Assembly: GCA_025698865.1 (NCBI GenBank)
Contig: JAILWQ010000004.1
Coordinates: forward strand, 62,001-126,000
Direction of reading: 5' to 3'
DNA: 64,000 nt
DNA from: Erythrobacter sp.
GTDB lineage: Bacteria > Pseudomonadota > Alphaproteobacteria > Sphingomonadales > Sphingomonadaceae
The notes below the pieces were generated by a model, which saw only the letters and a program-made list of their open reading frames with translations, had not been told where the DNA came from and searched no databases. The first letter of the stretch is position 1, and each line of letters begins with the position of its first letter. Positions 1 through 8,686 of the stretch are shown here, one piece after another. The position numbers were made by a program, and so were the translations under genes.

Positions 1-1
1 G

Positions 2-202
2 CACGACCGGCGCGTGGTCCATCTCAATCCCGCCGATCTCGAACTCGTCCGCGACAATGTACCGCCCGAACTCGAACTGGTGCCGGACGGCAGCGTCGAA
101 CGGGGCGGCCTGCGCGTGGAAACCGACGATGGCGGGGTCGAGGACGGGCCGCAGCAATGGCGCCGTGCGCTTGCCGAAGCCTTCGACACATGCACGCACT
201 GA
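2..202 (+). CDS. fliH: Flagellar assembly protein FliH, C-terminal end (partial)
   Basis: The frame is open from the window edge to a TGA at 200-202, so only about the last 66 residues are present. The visible part (LNPADLELV near the start, then an ERGGLRVET segment and a C-terminal W..AL.EAF) matches the conserved C-terminal domain of FliH, the cytoplasmic regulator that binds the FliI ATPase and brings it to the flagellar export gate. Its 3' end overlaps the start of fliI, which supports translational coupling and the assignment. The N-terminal coiled-coil part lies outside the window. Confidence 0.8.
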   Translation, partial: HDRRVVHLNPADLELVRDNVPPELELVPDGSVERGGLRVETDDGGVEDGPQQWRRALAEAFDTCTH

Positions 203-1521
203 TCGACCGGACTCTGGCGAATATCGGGTCGACCTCGCTCGATCTGGCGGCGCGCCGTTTCGGCCGCGTGGTCGCCTGCGATGGCGGCTTGATCGAAGTT
301 TCGGGCCTTGGCGTGCCGATCGGCACGATCTGCTCGATCGCGCAGGGTCACAACTCGGTCCACCGCGCCGAGACCATCGGGTTTCGCAACGGCCACACCA
401 TGATGATGATGTTGGGCGACACGGTCCTGCTGCGCCCCGGCGCCGTCGTGAGGCCCGAGGGCACGCCCGGAATGCTGGGCGTCGGCACCGAATTCCTCGG
501 CCGGGCGGTCGACGGCTCGGGCGAGCCGATCGATGGCGGCGCACCGGTTCTGGCTGGCGCGAGCTGGCCCGCCGGCGGCTACCGCGTCGGCGCGCTCGAC
601 CGCTCGCGCGTCACCAAAATCTTCGACAGCGGCATCCGATCGCTGAACGCGCTCACCACTTTCGGGATCGGCCAGCGGGTCGGCATCATGGCCGGATCGG
701 GCGTCGGCAAGTCGGTGCTGATGGACATGATCGTCGACAATGCGAAGGCCGATGCGGTGGTCGTCGGCCTGATCGGCGAACGCGCGCGCGAGGTCTCGGA
801 TTTCGTCACCCGCCACATGGCGGGCGAGCGCGCGGCCAAGACCGCGATCGTGGCGGTTCCAGCCGACCACGCCGCCAATCTTCGCCTGCGCGGTGCGATG
901 CTCGCGACCTCGATCGCCGAGCATCTGCGATCGCAGGGCAAGCGCGTCCTCCTGATCCTCGACAGCCTCACCCGTGTTGCCCATGCGGCGCGCGAGATCG
1001 GCATCCTGCTGGGCGAGCCGGGCGCGGCGCGGGGCTATCCCCCTTCTGCCCTCTCGACGATCACCAAGCTGATCGAGCGTGCTGGCAATTCCGGTCAGTC
1101 GGGTGGCGCGATCACTGGCGTCTACACCGTGCTCGCCGATGGCGACGACCAGAACGATCCGGTGGTCGACACGGCGCGCGCGATCCTCGACGGGCATATC
1201 GTGCTCTCGCGGGATCTCGCCCAGCGCGGGCAATATCCGGCGGTCGATGTCGGCGCATCGCTCAGCCGCGTGATGAACGATATCGTGCCGCCCGAGCACG
1301 CGACCGCCGCGCGGCGCTTCCGCGCGCTGAGCGCCAGCTACGAGGCCAATCGCGATCTCGTGATGATGGGTGCCTACCGCCAGGGTTCCGACCCGCTGCT
1401 CGACGAGGCGATCGCCATGCATCCGCGGATGAGCCAGTTCCTCTCGCAAGGCTATCGCGAGAGCATCGATCTCGCCACCGCGCAGCAGCAGCTCGTCGGT
1501 CTGGTGAACCATGACGCCTGA
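190..1521 (+). CDS. fliI: Flagellum-specific export ATPase FliI
   Basis: 443 residues, the usual length for FliI, the F1-beta-like hexameric ATPase that works with the flagellar type III export apparatus at the inner membrane. A Walker A motif AGSGVGKS lies at residues 168-175 and a Walker B segment LLILDSL has its Asp near residue 258; the F1/T3SS beta-type fold is recognisable over the whole length. I chose the ATG at 190 because it overlaps the fliH stop, as in a translationally coupled operon, and gives the family's normal N-terminus; an in-frame ATG at 157 would add 11 residues without family support. The 3' end overlaps fliJ by 11 bases. Confidence 0.95.
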   Translation: MHALIDRTLANIGSTSLDLAARRFGRVVACDGGLIEVSGLGVPIGTICSIAQGHNSVHRAETIGFRNGHTMMMMLGDTVLLRPGAVVRPEGTPGMLGVGTEFLGRAVDGSGEPIDGGAPVLAGASWPAGGYRVGALDRSRVTKIFDSGIRSLNALTTFGIGQRVGIMAGSGVGKSVLMDMIVDNAKADAVVVGLIGERAREVSDFVTRHMAGERAAKTAIVAVPADHAANLRLRGAMLATSIAEHLRSQGKRVLLILDSLTRVAHAAREIGILLGEPGAARGYPPSALSTITKLIERAGNSGQSGGAITGVYTVLADGDDQNDPVVDTARAILDGHIVLSRDLAQRGQYPAVDVGASLSRVMNDIVPPEHATAARRFRALSASYEANRDLVMMGAYRQGSDPLLDEAIAMHPRMSQFLSQGYRESIDLATAQQQLVGLVNHDA

Positions 1522-1897
1522 GCGCAAGAAGCTGAAGCGCGCGCAGCTGATCCAGCGGATCCGCAGTGTCGAGCGCATGCAGTCCGCTCTGGCGGCAAGC
1601 GATGCCGAGGCGACCCGCACGCGCCTGTTCGGCGTCGCCGAACGCACCCGCAGCCTGGCGGCGCACTACGCCATGCGCGAGGACGACGCGGTGGGCGCCG
1701 ACCTGCGCAGCGGCAAGGCGATGCGTGACCAGTTGCAGAAGCTTTCCGAACTGAGCGAGAAACAGGCCGAGGAGGCGGAACTGCATTCGCAGGCCCGGCG
1801 CGAGGCGCTCGCCCAGTCCGACCTGCGGCTGCGCAAGGCTGGCGAGAACACGCGCGATCTCGTCCGCACCATCGTCGCCGGTCTGGAGAAAGGCTGA
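1511..1897 (+). CDS. fliJ: FliJ-like flagellar export chaperone
   Basis: 128 residues, almost entirely charged and Ala/Leu/Glu-rich helix, predicted to form an antiparallel coiled coil. That pattern, the length and the position directly after fliI, with an 11-base overlap, fit FliJ, the stalk-like coiled coil that docks into the FliI hexamer and links it to FlhA. Sequence conservation in FliJ is weak, so the name rests largely on context and structure type. The next gene, fliK, has its own promoter after a 73-base gap, so fliJ probably ends the fliH-I-J transcription unit. Confidence 0.7.
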   Translation: MTPERKKLKRAQLIQRIRSVERMQSALAASDAEATRTRLFGVAERTRSLAAHYAMREDDAVGADLRSGKAMRDQLQKLSELSEKQAEEAELHSQARREALAQSDLRLRKAGENTRDLVRTIVAGLEKG

Positions 1898-1924
1898 CCC
1901 CTTTCGACACACACGGTCCGGCTT

Positions 1925-1940
1925 TGGCACGCTTCTTGAT
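1925..1940 (+). promoter_or_regulatory. Sigma-54 promoter of fliK
   Basis: TGGCACG at 1925-1931, four bases, then TTGAT at 1936-1940. This is the RpoN -24/-12 layout (consensus TGGCACG-N4-TTGCW) with one deviation, A for C in the -12 element. It lies 31 bases before the fliK ATG. A short inverted repeat, GTCCGC (1946-1951) and GCGGAC (1960-1965), follows in the leader. Confidence 0.6.
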
Positions 1941-1970
1941 AGATAGTCCGCGAATAACAGCGGACCATCC

Positions 1971-3533
1971 ATGAACATCTCTTTCAGCCTTCCAACCACG
2001 ATCGACGCGACCGCCATCCTGCATGGTTTGCCGGGCGCGAATGCGGCGAAGTCCGGGGATAGCGAGGGCAGCGACGGCTTCGCCGAACTGCTGAAAACGC
2101 TCGCCGCGATCGTGCCGACGGCATTGGTGGACGCTTCGGCGCAGGACGACCGGCAGGACGCCGAATTGCCGACCGGCAAGATCTTGCCGGTTGCCTTGCA
2201 GGCCTTGCCGGAAGGCAGTCTGGAAGAGCCCGTCAACACCACACCCGAAAGCCAGCTGTCCGCGGTCCTGGCGCTGTTGCAGGGCATCGGCCCGGTCACG
2301 CCGCTACCGGTCCCCACGCCCGCCAATTCCAACCCTGTCGCGCCGGAAGCGACGCAGGCGCGAGCTCTGCCGCGACTGGCGCCGGTCGTCGCCAATCCTT
2401 CCGCGGCCACTCCGATCGTCGCCACCTTGGCGGCACTACCCACTGCGAATCTGCCTGCCGCTTCGCTCGAACCAGCGATGGCGGCTGTCGGCAAGGAAGG
2501 CGAGGCTTCACCCCTGCGGCAGGCCGGCGAAATGCAGGTCCGCATCACCGCTGCCGCCAGGCCGGTCGAAGCAGGCGTCGCCCTCCCGGTTAAGCCCGCC
2601 CTCGCCGAAGCCCTGCGGGGAGAGCGGCCCGGCGCGGCGATCGATGCCGCTCCTCTCGCCAAGGCGGCATTGACGCCCAAGCCGGCCCCCGCCCCGACCG
2701 AAGCACGCGTGCAAGGGCCAGTGGCAAGCGCGCCGGTGCAGACATCGGACAGTGATGTCGCCGCGCAGGCCGCGCCCATCGTCAATGCGGCCCCCACCTC
2801 GAAGCAGGCCACCGCCCCCACCGAGGCGCGCGCGCCGATCGCCATGGCCGCCGCGCCTTCGCAGGCGTTGGAAGGCAAGGCTGCGAGCGACGCGGAGCGC
2901 CCGTCGGGTGACGATGGCGACAGTGCCGAGCGGCCCGTGATCGCCCCCCGCGCGACAAACGCATCCGAGACCGCCCGGCCCTCTGCCCCGCTCTTCGCCA
3001 CTCAGGTCGAGGATGCCGCCCCGGCGCTGCGCCCCGTTGCCATCACCCCCCGCCCGATCGCCACCGACCCCTTCGCCGATGTCGAGCGCGTGGTCGAACA
3101 TCTCATGGCCGCGCGCCAGACCGACCTCTCCAAGCCCGCCGCTATTGCCGTGGCCCATCGCGAATTCGGCGCGCTTACCGTGACCTTCGCTCACTCGGGT
3201 GACGGCATGAATGTCGAGATCGCGGCCGAGACCAATGAAAGCCAGCGCGCCCTCGCCGCCGCCATGGCGCAGGATCGCGGCCCTGTCCGGGCGCAGGACA
3301 CCGCGCCTCAGCCGGCCACGCAGCTGAACCAGCCGGCGCCCCATACGCAGGACCGCAGCGCATCGGGCAGCCAGAACGGCACCGGTTTCGCGCAGGGCCA
3401 GGACAGCGGCCAGAGCCACGGCGACAACTCCCGCTCGCAGAATTCCGACCCGCGCGGGCGGCATGGCGGAACCGCCACGCCCGGCAATTCGACCCCCGCG
3501 CGCACCTCGTCCGACGACGCGCTCTACGCCTGA
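1971..3533 (+). CDS. fliK: Flagellar hook-length control protein FliK
   Basis: 520 residues with the typical FliK build: a long low-complexity Ala/Pro-rich region (about residues 100-360), then a conserved C-terminal Flg_hook domain (about 365-430, including a region around AVAHREFGALTVTF), and a Gln/Ser/Gly-rich tail. FliK is exported and measures hook length, switching FlhB substrate specificity from hook to filament. It lies between fliJ and fliL with its own sigma-54-like promoter. The ATG at 1971 follows a leader hairpin and has no strong Shine-Dalgarno sequence. A cluster of TTGCCG/CGGCAA repeats sits inside the gene at 2166-2189. Confidence 0.85.
   Translation: MNISFSLPTTIDATAILHGLPGANAAKSGDSEGSDGFAELLKTLAAIVPTALVDASAQDDRQDAELPTGKILPVALQALPEGSLEEPVNTTPESQLSAVLALLQGIGPVTPLPVPTPANSNPVAPEATQARALPRLAPVVANPSAATPIVATLAALPTANLPAASLEPAMAAVGKEGEASPLRQAGEMQVRITAAARPVEAGVALPVKPALAEALRGERPGAAIDAAPLAKAALTPKPAPAPTEARVQGPVASAPVQTSDSDVAAQAAPIVNAAPTSKQATAPTEARAPIAMAAAPSQALEGKAASDAERPSGDDGDSAERPVIAPRATNASETARPSAPLFATQVEDAAPALRPVAITPRPIATDPFADVERVVEHLMAARQTDLSKPAAIAVAHREFGALTVTFAHSGDGMNVEIAAETNESQRALAAAMAQDRGPVRAQDTAPQPATQLNQPAPHTQDRSASGSQNGTGFAQGQDSGQSHGDNSRSQNSDPRGRHGGTATPGNSTPARTSSDDALYA
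2166..2189. promoter_or_regulatory. Candidate downstream enhancer repeats inside fliK
   Basis: TTGCCG (2166-2171), CGGCAA (2174-2179) and TTGCCG (2184-2189) form overlapping inverted repeats about 240 bases downstream of the fliK promoter. The same half sites, with 4-5 base spacing, occur near the flgB promoter and at the flgA-flgM junction. They could bind a FlbD-like sigma-54 activator, but inside coding DNA they may simply encode Ala-Gly-Leu-Pro codons. Confidence 0.3.
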
Positions 3534-3565
3534 CCTTCCATCACAAGCATCTGACAGGAACCATC

Positions 3566-4147
3566 ATGTCCACCGAAAACGCATCGCAGGAACCCGTGAA
3601 AAAGAAGGGCGGCAAGCTGAAGCTGGTACTGTTCTCGCTCGTCCTTCTGGGCGCGGGCGGCGGCGGCACCTACGGCGCCTTTGCCAGCGGAATGCTCGGC
3701 CACAAGGCGGAGAAGGAAGATCCCAACCCGCAGCTTTTGCTCAAGGGCGAGGAAGACCCCTACCCCTTCGCCGCCGACGGCAAGGAGAAGGAAGCGGCCG
3801 AGCCCGTCTATGGCGTCGGCGGCGGCAAGTACCGCACCGCCTATTACGACTTCACCGACGACTTCACCTCGAACCTCGCCGGTGACAACGCGCTGATCCA
3901 GGTCAGCCTCGCCGCCTCGACCCATTACGACGGCCGCGTGCTGATGTGGCTGAAGGAGCATGAGACCGCCCTGCGCTCGCGCGTCCTCGCCGAATTGGCC
4001 GCGACCAGCGAAGCCGAACTAATGAGCATCCGCGGCAAGGAAGAACTGCAGCAGCGCCTCACCAAGGGCATGAACGAAGTGCTGAAGGAGCGTGAAGGCT
4101 TCGGCGGCGTCGACAACGTCTATTTCCGGTCTTTCATCGTCCAATGA
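3566..4147 (+). CDS. fliL: Flagellar basal body-associated protein FliL
   Basis: 193 residues: a short Lys-rich cytoplasmic N-terminus, one transmembrane segment (about residues 18-42, Gly-rich at its end), an acidic linker and a periplasmic FliL domain with the conserved C-terminal part ending in a Val-Tyr-Phe-x-Ser-Phe-Ile-Val-Gln segment. FliL is a single-span inner-membrane protein that surrounds the stator and supports torque. The 3' end overlaps fliM by four bases (ATGA), so the two are coupled. Confidence 0.9.
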   Translation: MSTENASQEPVKKKGGKLKLVLFSLVLLGAGGGGTYGAFASGMLGHKAEKEDPNPQLLLKGEEDPYPFAADGKEKEAAEPVYGVGGGKYRTAYYDFTDDFTSNLAGDNALIQVSLAASTHYDGRVLMWLKEHETALRSRVLAELAATSEAELMSIRGKEELQQRLTKGMNEVLKEREGFGGVDNVYFRSFIVQ

Positions 4148-5037
4148 TCGTCACCCCCGTCCCCCAGGCCGCGGCGCGGGCGGCGAACCACTGCGCCGAG
4201 CTCCTCAGCCGCGCGGCGATCCCGACCGATCTCGACAGCGAGTTCGCGCGCTTCGCCGGCGGTTTTGCCGAGCACGCGAACGCGCTGCTCGCCGAGATGT
4301 GCGACGACCGCAAGCTGAGTGCCGGCATCCTGGAAACCCGCCGCGTGCCGGCAGGCGAGTGGTACGATCTCGTCGGTACGGCGCACCGCCACAGCTTCTT
4401 CGCGCTCGGGCAGGAAAGCCGCGGAATGCTCGTCTCGGTCGGCATCGGCGAGCTGGTCGCCCAGTTCGAGCGGATTCTCGGCGGCACCGGCGAGGTCGAC
4501 CCCAAATGCGTCGCCCTGCCCACCTCGGCCCGGCGCTTCGCCGCGCAGTTCGAGAACCGCATGGCCGAGGCGCTGCGCCGCGCGAGCGATCGCCGGGGCA
4601 TCGCCGTGGCCGCGAGCGGCGAGGACACCGATCAGGTGGCCCCCTTCGCGGTCGCCGAGAACGTCTGGACCGCAACGCTCGTCGTGACCGCGGCCGACGG
4701 ACGGACGTGGAACGTCCGCCTCGCCGCCTGCAATTCGATCATGGCCGAGATCGTCGGCACCCGCGCCGTCTCGCCCGCGACCGGCCGCACGATCGGCGCG
4801 CGCGGCATCGACGGTTCGGCCATCGCCGACGTCGACCTGCCGCTGCGCGCAGTGCTGGTCGACGTGCCGATGTCGATCGCCCGGCTCGCCAGCCTCGGGC
4901 CCGGCGCGGTCATTCCGGTCGCGATCAACCGCAATGTGCCGCTGATGACCGGCAATCTCACCATCGCGCAGGGCTGTGTCGGCGAACTCGACGACCGCAT
5001 CGCGCTCGAACTCACCAAATCCTTTCTTTCGGAGTAG
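4144..5037 (+). CDS. fliM: Flagellar motor switch protein FliM (lacks the N-terminal CheY-binding motif)
   Basis: 297 residues, shorter than typical FliM (about 320-340). The C-terminal surface-presentation (SpoA) domain is clear (about residues 215-290), and the middle domain has a GGTGEVDP segment resembling the FliM GGxG motif. The usual N-terminal LSQxEIDALL peptide that binds phospho-CheY is not visible; the protein begins with MIVTPVPQAAARAA. FliM forms the C-ring wall together with FliN and FliG. It sits between fliL and fliN. The identity is secure from context and the SpoA domain; the missing motif suggests that switching is controlled differently here. Confidence 0.85.
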   Translation: MIVTPVPQAAARAANHCAELLSRAAIPTDLDSEFARFAGGFAEHANALLAEMCDDRKLSAGILETRRVPAGEWYDLVGTAHRHSFFALGQESRGMLVSVGIGELVAQFERILGGTGEVDPKCVALPTSARRFAAQFENRMAEALRRASDRRGIAVAASGEDTDQVAPFAVAENVWTATLVVTAADGRTWNVRLAACNSIMAEIVGTRAVSPATGRTIGARGIDGSAIADVDLPLRAVLVDVPMSIARLASLGPGAVIPVAINRNVPLMTGNLTIAQGCVGELDDRIALELTKSFLSE

Positions 5038-5042
5038 AACAG

Positions 5043-5366
5043 ATGGCTTCGCACGCAGACGGCTTCGGCCTCATTCAGGACATCGACGTCCGCCTCACCG
5101 TGGAGCTCGGCCGCAAGTCGATGCGCCTGCGCGACGTGCTCGCGCTGGGCGAATCGAGCGTCATCGAGCTCGACCGCCTGACCGACGAGCCGCTCGACAT
5201 GTTCGTCAACGGCAAGCTGATCGCCCGCGGCGAAGTCATCGCGCAGGGCAGCCGCTTCGCCATCCGTGTTCTCGAGATCGTCGGCGCGACCTCCAGCGAG
5301 CCGCAGGTCGACCGTCGTCCCCAGCCGATCACGGTCGAGCCGACCGGCATGAGCGAGCACGCCTGA
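5043..5366 (+). CDS. fliN: Flagellar motor switch protein FliN
   Basis: 107 residues carrying one SpoA/FliN domain (about residues 12-85) with the usual pattern: IQDIDVRLTVELGR, an LALGESSVIELD stretch and VNGKLIARGEV. FliN forms the base of the C-ring and also binds FliH during export. The ATG at 5043 is five bases after the fliM stop; a much longer upstream frame is not supported. The stop overlaps the fliO start (TGATG). Confidence 0.95.
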   Translation: MASHADGFGLIQDIDVRLTVELGRKSMRLRDVLALGESSVIELDRLTDEPLDMFVNGKLIARGEVIAQGSRFAIRVLEIVGATSSEPQVDRRPQPITVEPTGMSEHA

Positions 5367-5662
5367 TGTTCTGGTACGTCCTCAAGCTCCTGATCCTGCT
5401 GCCGCTGATCGGCGCGATGATCTGGGGCAGCCTCAAGCTCGCCAAGAAGATGCAGGGCCAGTTCGGCGCGCCCGCCGGTGGCGGCAGCAAGGCCGTGCGG
5501 ATCGTGGAGAGCACCATGCTCTCGCCGACCATGCGCCTCGCCGTGATCGAATTCCACGGCCGCGAGATCCTCGTTTCCACCTCGCGCAACGGCCTCACCC
5601 GCCTTGCCGAAGCCCCGGCCCGCCCGGCCGGCTTCGCCACCGCACAGGACGTCATTCAGTGA
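5366..5662 (+). CDS. fliO: Flagellar biosynthesis protein FliO
   Basis: 98 residues: one N-terminal membrane segment (about residues 4-24) and a short cytoplasmic domain with the FliO pattern around VIEFHGREILVSTSRNG. FliO is a small chaperone for assembly of the FliP ring of the export gate. It is flanked by fliN and fliP with overlapping start/stop codons on both sides, which supports the call in spite of weak sequence conservation. Confidence 0.85.
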   Translation: MFWYVLKLLILLPLIGAMIWGSLKLAKKMQGQFGAPAGGGSKAVRIVESTMLSPTMRLAVIEFHGREILVSTSRNGLTRLAEAPARPAGFATAQDVIQ

Positions 5663-6450
5663 TCCCACGCCTAGTCCGGTCCATTGCGGCGCTTGCCGCG
5701 CTGACTGGTTCCACGATCGTCCACGCCCAGGTCGGCGCGGTCAACGCCGCTGCCGCCGGGGACACCGCCGTCTCGGGCGCGCTCGACCGCGCCTTCGGCC
5801 AGCTTTCGGGCGCCGGGGGCGAGCCGCTGAGCCTGTCGCTCCAGCTGCTGCTGGTGATGGGCCTCCTCACCATCCTGCCCGCCCTGCTGCTGATGATGAC
5901 CAGCTTCACGCGCATCATCGTGGTGCTCGCGATCCTGCGCCAGGCGCTCGGCCTGCAACAGTCGCCGCCCAACCAGGTGCTGATCGGGATCAGCCTGTTC
6001 CTCTCGCTGTTCATCATGGCCCCGACGCTGGAAAACGTGAACCAGACGGCGATCGCGCCCTATTCCTCCGGCCAGATCGGCGCCGAGGTCGCGATCGAGC
6101 GCGCGGGCGACCAGTTCCATGCCTTCATGATCCGCCAGACCCGCGAATACGACCTCGAGATGTTCGCCGATATCGCCAATGCCGGCCAGTTCGCCAGCCC
6201 GCAGGACGTGCCCTTCTCGATCCTGCTGCCCGCTTTCGTGACGAGCGAACTGAAGACCGCCTTCCAGATCGGCTTCATGCTGTTCCTGCCCTTTCTCGTC
6301 ATCGACCTCGTCGTCTCCAGCGTGCTGATGAGCCTCGGCATGATGATGATGAGCCCGATGATCGTCTCGCTGCCTTTCAAGCTGCTGCTCTTCGTCCTCG
6401 TCGACGGATGGGCGCTGCTGATGGGTTCGCTCGCCTCAAGCTTCGGATAA
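5659..6450 (+). CDS. fliP: Flagellar export gate protein FliP
   Basis: 263 residues, starting with a GTG overlapping the fliO stop. An N-terminal cleavable signal-like segment (to about residue 22, ending in VHAQ) precedes the four-helix FliP core, with conserved blocks such as LTILPALLLMMTSFTRI and the NQVLIGISLFLS stretch. FliP pentamers with FliQ and FliR form the entrance of the flagellar type III export channel. Next gene: fliQ. Confidence 0.95.
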   Translation: MIPRLVRSIAALAALTGSTIVHAQVGAVNAAAAGDTAVSGALDRAFGQLSGAGGEPLSLSLQLLLVMGLLTILPALLLMMTSFTRIIVVLAILRQALGLQQSPPNQVLIGISLFLSLFIMAPTLENVNQTAIAPYSSGQIGAEVAIERAGDQFHAFMIRQTREYDLEMFADIANAGQFASPQDVPFSILLPAFVTSELKTAFQIGFMLFLPFLVIDLVVSSVLMSLGMMMMSPMIVSLPFKLLLFVLVDGWALLMGSLASSFG

Positions 6451-6454
6451 GACC

Positions 6455-6727
6455 ATGGACGAAACCGCCGTACTCCTCTCGCTCGCCGACCGCATGCTGT
6501 GGATCGCCGCGCTCGTCGCCGCGCCGATCCTGTTGGCGAGCCTCGCCATCGGCCTCGTGATCGGCCTCGTTCAGGCCGCCACCTCGGTCAACGAACAGAC
6601 GCTGACCTTCGTCCCCAAGCTGGGTGCGGTGGCCTTCGTGCTGGTGATCCTCGGCGCCTCGATGATGGCGCTGGTCGGCGATTTCATGCAGGATATCTTC
6701 CTCGAAATCGCCAAGATGGGCGGCTGA
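6455..6727 (+). CDS. fliQ: Flagellar export gate protein FliQ
   Basis: 90 residues with two transmembrane helices (about 18-40 and 50-75) and the conserved segment around GLVQAATSVNEQTLTFVPK, diagnostic of FliQ. It forms part of the FliP-FliQ-FliR export gate. Starts four bases after the fliP stop. Confidence 0.95.
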   Translation: MDETAVLLSLADRMLWIAALVAAPILLASLAIGLVIGLVQAATSVNEQTLTFVPKLGAVAFVLVILGASMMALVGDFMQDIFLEIAKMGG

Positions 6728-6743
6728 AGCAGCTTCCCCGCTC

Positions 6744-7529
6744 GTGAACGGTATCGATCTCGGCATCGGCGCGCTGGAGCAGGACATGTGGCGCGTCGTC
6801 TTCCTGATGACGCGCCTCGGCGCCGCGCTCCTCGCCGCGCCCTTCTTCGGCGCGACGTCGGTGCCGGTGTCGGTTCGCGTGTCGATCACCGGCGCGCTCG
6901 CCATCTTCGTGTCGATCTGGATGCCGGCGGTCGAGACCCCGGTGGCGCTGATCTCGCTCGACGGGATGCTCGCCATCCTCGGCGAGGTGATCGTCGGCCT
7001 CGCGCTCGGCTTCGTGCTCCAGCTCGCCTTCGCCGCGCCGACCGTCGCGGCCGAGCTGATCGGCGGCGGCATGGGAATGAGCATGGCGGTCTCGCCCGAC
7101 GCGATGGGCGGCGGGACCACGACCTCCTTCGGCCAGTACTTCATGATCGTACTGACCCTGATCTTTCTCGCCACCGGCGCGCATCTCCATTGGATCGCGC
7201 TGGTGACCGAAAGCTACAACGCCTTCCCTCCCGGCCAGACCTGGCTCGGCGCCGAACGCTTCGCGGCGGTCGCCGGGTTCGCGAGCTTCATGTTCGAAAC
7301 CGCCGTGCGGATCGCGCTCCCGGTCACGCTGATCCTGCTGCTGGTGCAGGTGCTGACAGGCATTCTCAGCCGCTCGGCCCCCTCGCTCAACCTGTTCGCT
7401 CTGGGTCTGCCCGCCGGGGTCCTTGCCGGCATGGCCGCACTCATCATCTCCGCGCCGCTGATCTACGACCAGTTCACCGGTCTCGTCGGCGACGCGCTGG
7501 CGCAGACCGAAAGCGTGATCGTGCCATGA
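6744..7529 (+). CDS. fliR: Flagellar export gate protein FliR
   Basis: 261 residues, GTG start, multiple membrane helices and the FliR signature around RLGAALLAAPFFGATSVP near the N-terminus. FliR completes the FliPQR core of the export gate. The stop overlaps the flhB start (ATGA), the common fliR-flhB coupling. Confidence 0.95.
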   Translation: MNGIDLGIGALEQDMWRVVFLMTRLGAALLAAPFFGATSVPVSVRVSITGALAIFVSIWMPAVETPVALISLDGMLAILGEVIVGLALGFVLQLAFAAPTVAAELIGGGMGMSMAVSPDAMGGGTTTSFGQYFMIVLTLIFLATGAHLHWIALVTESYNAFPPGQTWLGAERFAAVAGFASFMFETAVRIALPVTLILLLVQVLTGILSRSAPSLNLFALGLPAGVLAGMAALIISAPLIYDQFTGLVGDALAQTESVIVP

Positions 7530-8686
7530 GCGAGACCGCGGGCGAAAAGACCTATGCGCCAACAGAGAAGCGCATCGTGGACGCCGCGAAGAAGGGCGAC
7601 GTCCTTCGTTCCAAGGATGCGGGCACGGCGGCGGTCATCCTGCTCGGCGGAGCCTGGCTCGCCTTTGCCGGACCGATGCTGCTCGACGGGCTGTCCGACC
7701 TGACCCGCGAGGCCTTCATGTTCGATACGCGCGACCTGCGCGATTTCGGCGTGCAAGGTCTGTTGATGCAGGGCCTGATGCTGGGCGTGCCGGCGATCCT
7801 GACGCTGGCGGTCCCGGTCATCCTCGTGACGCTGATCTCGCAGCTCGCCTTCGGGCGCGGGCGCTGGGTGGGCGAGAACCTCAAGGCCAAGGGGCAGCGG
7901 ATCAATCCGCTGTCGGGCCTCAAGCGCATGTTCGGGCCGCAGGGGCTGATCGAGATGGGCAAGGGCCTGCTCAAGATCACCCTCCTCGGCAGCATCGCGC
8001 TTGCCTGGTGGTGGACCAGCATGGAGACCGTCATCGGCCTTGGTCGCGGCAATCTCTCGGCGCAGTTGAGCGCCGCGTGGCATGCGATCATCTCGCTGAT
8101 CTTCGCGCTCGGCGGCGGGCTGGTCGTGATCGCTCTCGTCGATCTGCCGATCCAGTGGCTGCGCCAGCAGAAGCGGCTGAAGATGAGCCACCAGGAAATG
8201 CGCGACGAGAGCAAGGAAAGCGAAGGCTCGCCCGAAATGAAGGCCGCCCGCCGCCAGCGCCAGCGCGACATCGCCACCGGCTCTGTCGCCGGCGCCATGC
8301 GCGAGGCGCAATTCGTCATCACCAACCCGACCCATTTTGCAGTCGCCATGACCTACGATCCGACCAAGGCCTCGGCCCCCATCGTGCTGGCCAAGGGCCG
8401 GGGCGACAAGGCGCTGGCGATGAAGGAACTGGCGCTCGAACTCGACCTGCCGATGCTGGAAATCCCGCAGCTCGCCCGTTCGGTCTATTACACCACGCGC
8501 GAGCGGCAGATCATCTGCGAGGATCTCTACGGCGCCGTCGCCTCGGTGCTGGCCTATGTTTTCTCGCTGAAGCGCGGAGAGACGCCGCCGGTGCCGATGG
8601 TCGACGTTCCCGCCGCCCTGCGTTTCGACGCTGATGGCCGTTTGTCGGTTAATCCCGCCGCGAATGCGCCGTTATCAGATCGATGA
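7526..8686 (+). CDS. flhB: Flagellar export switch protein FlhB
   Basis: 386 residues. The N-terminus (GEKTYAPTEKRIVDAAKKG) and four membrane helices are typical of FlhB, and the cytoplasmic domain has the autocleavage motif N267-P268-T269-H270. Cleavage between Asn and Pro together with FliK switches export from rod/hook to filament substrates. The ATG at 7526 overlaps the fliR stop; the gene overlaps fliD by four bases at its end. Confidence 0.95.
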   Translation: MSETAGEKTYAPTEKRIVDAAKKGDVLRSKDAGTAAVILLGGAWLAFAGPMLLDGLSDLTREAFMFDTRDLRDFGVQGLLMQGLMLGVPAILTLAVPVILVTLISQLAFGRGRWVGENLKAKGQRINPLSGLKRMFGPQGLIEMGKGLLKITLLGSIALAWWWTSMETVIGLGRGNLSAQLSAAWHAIISLIFALGGGLVVIALVDLPIQWLRQQKRLKMSHQEMRDESKESEGSPEMKAARRQRQRDIATGSVAGAMREAQFVITNPTHFAVAMTYDPTKASAPIVLAKGRGDKALAMKELALELDLPMLEIPQLARSVYYTTRERQIICEDLYGAVASVLAYVFSLKRGETPPVPMVDVPAALRFDADGRLSVNPAANAPLSDR

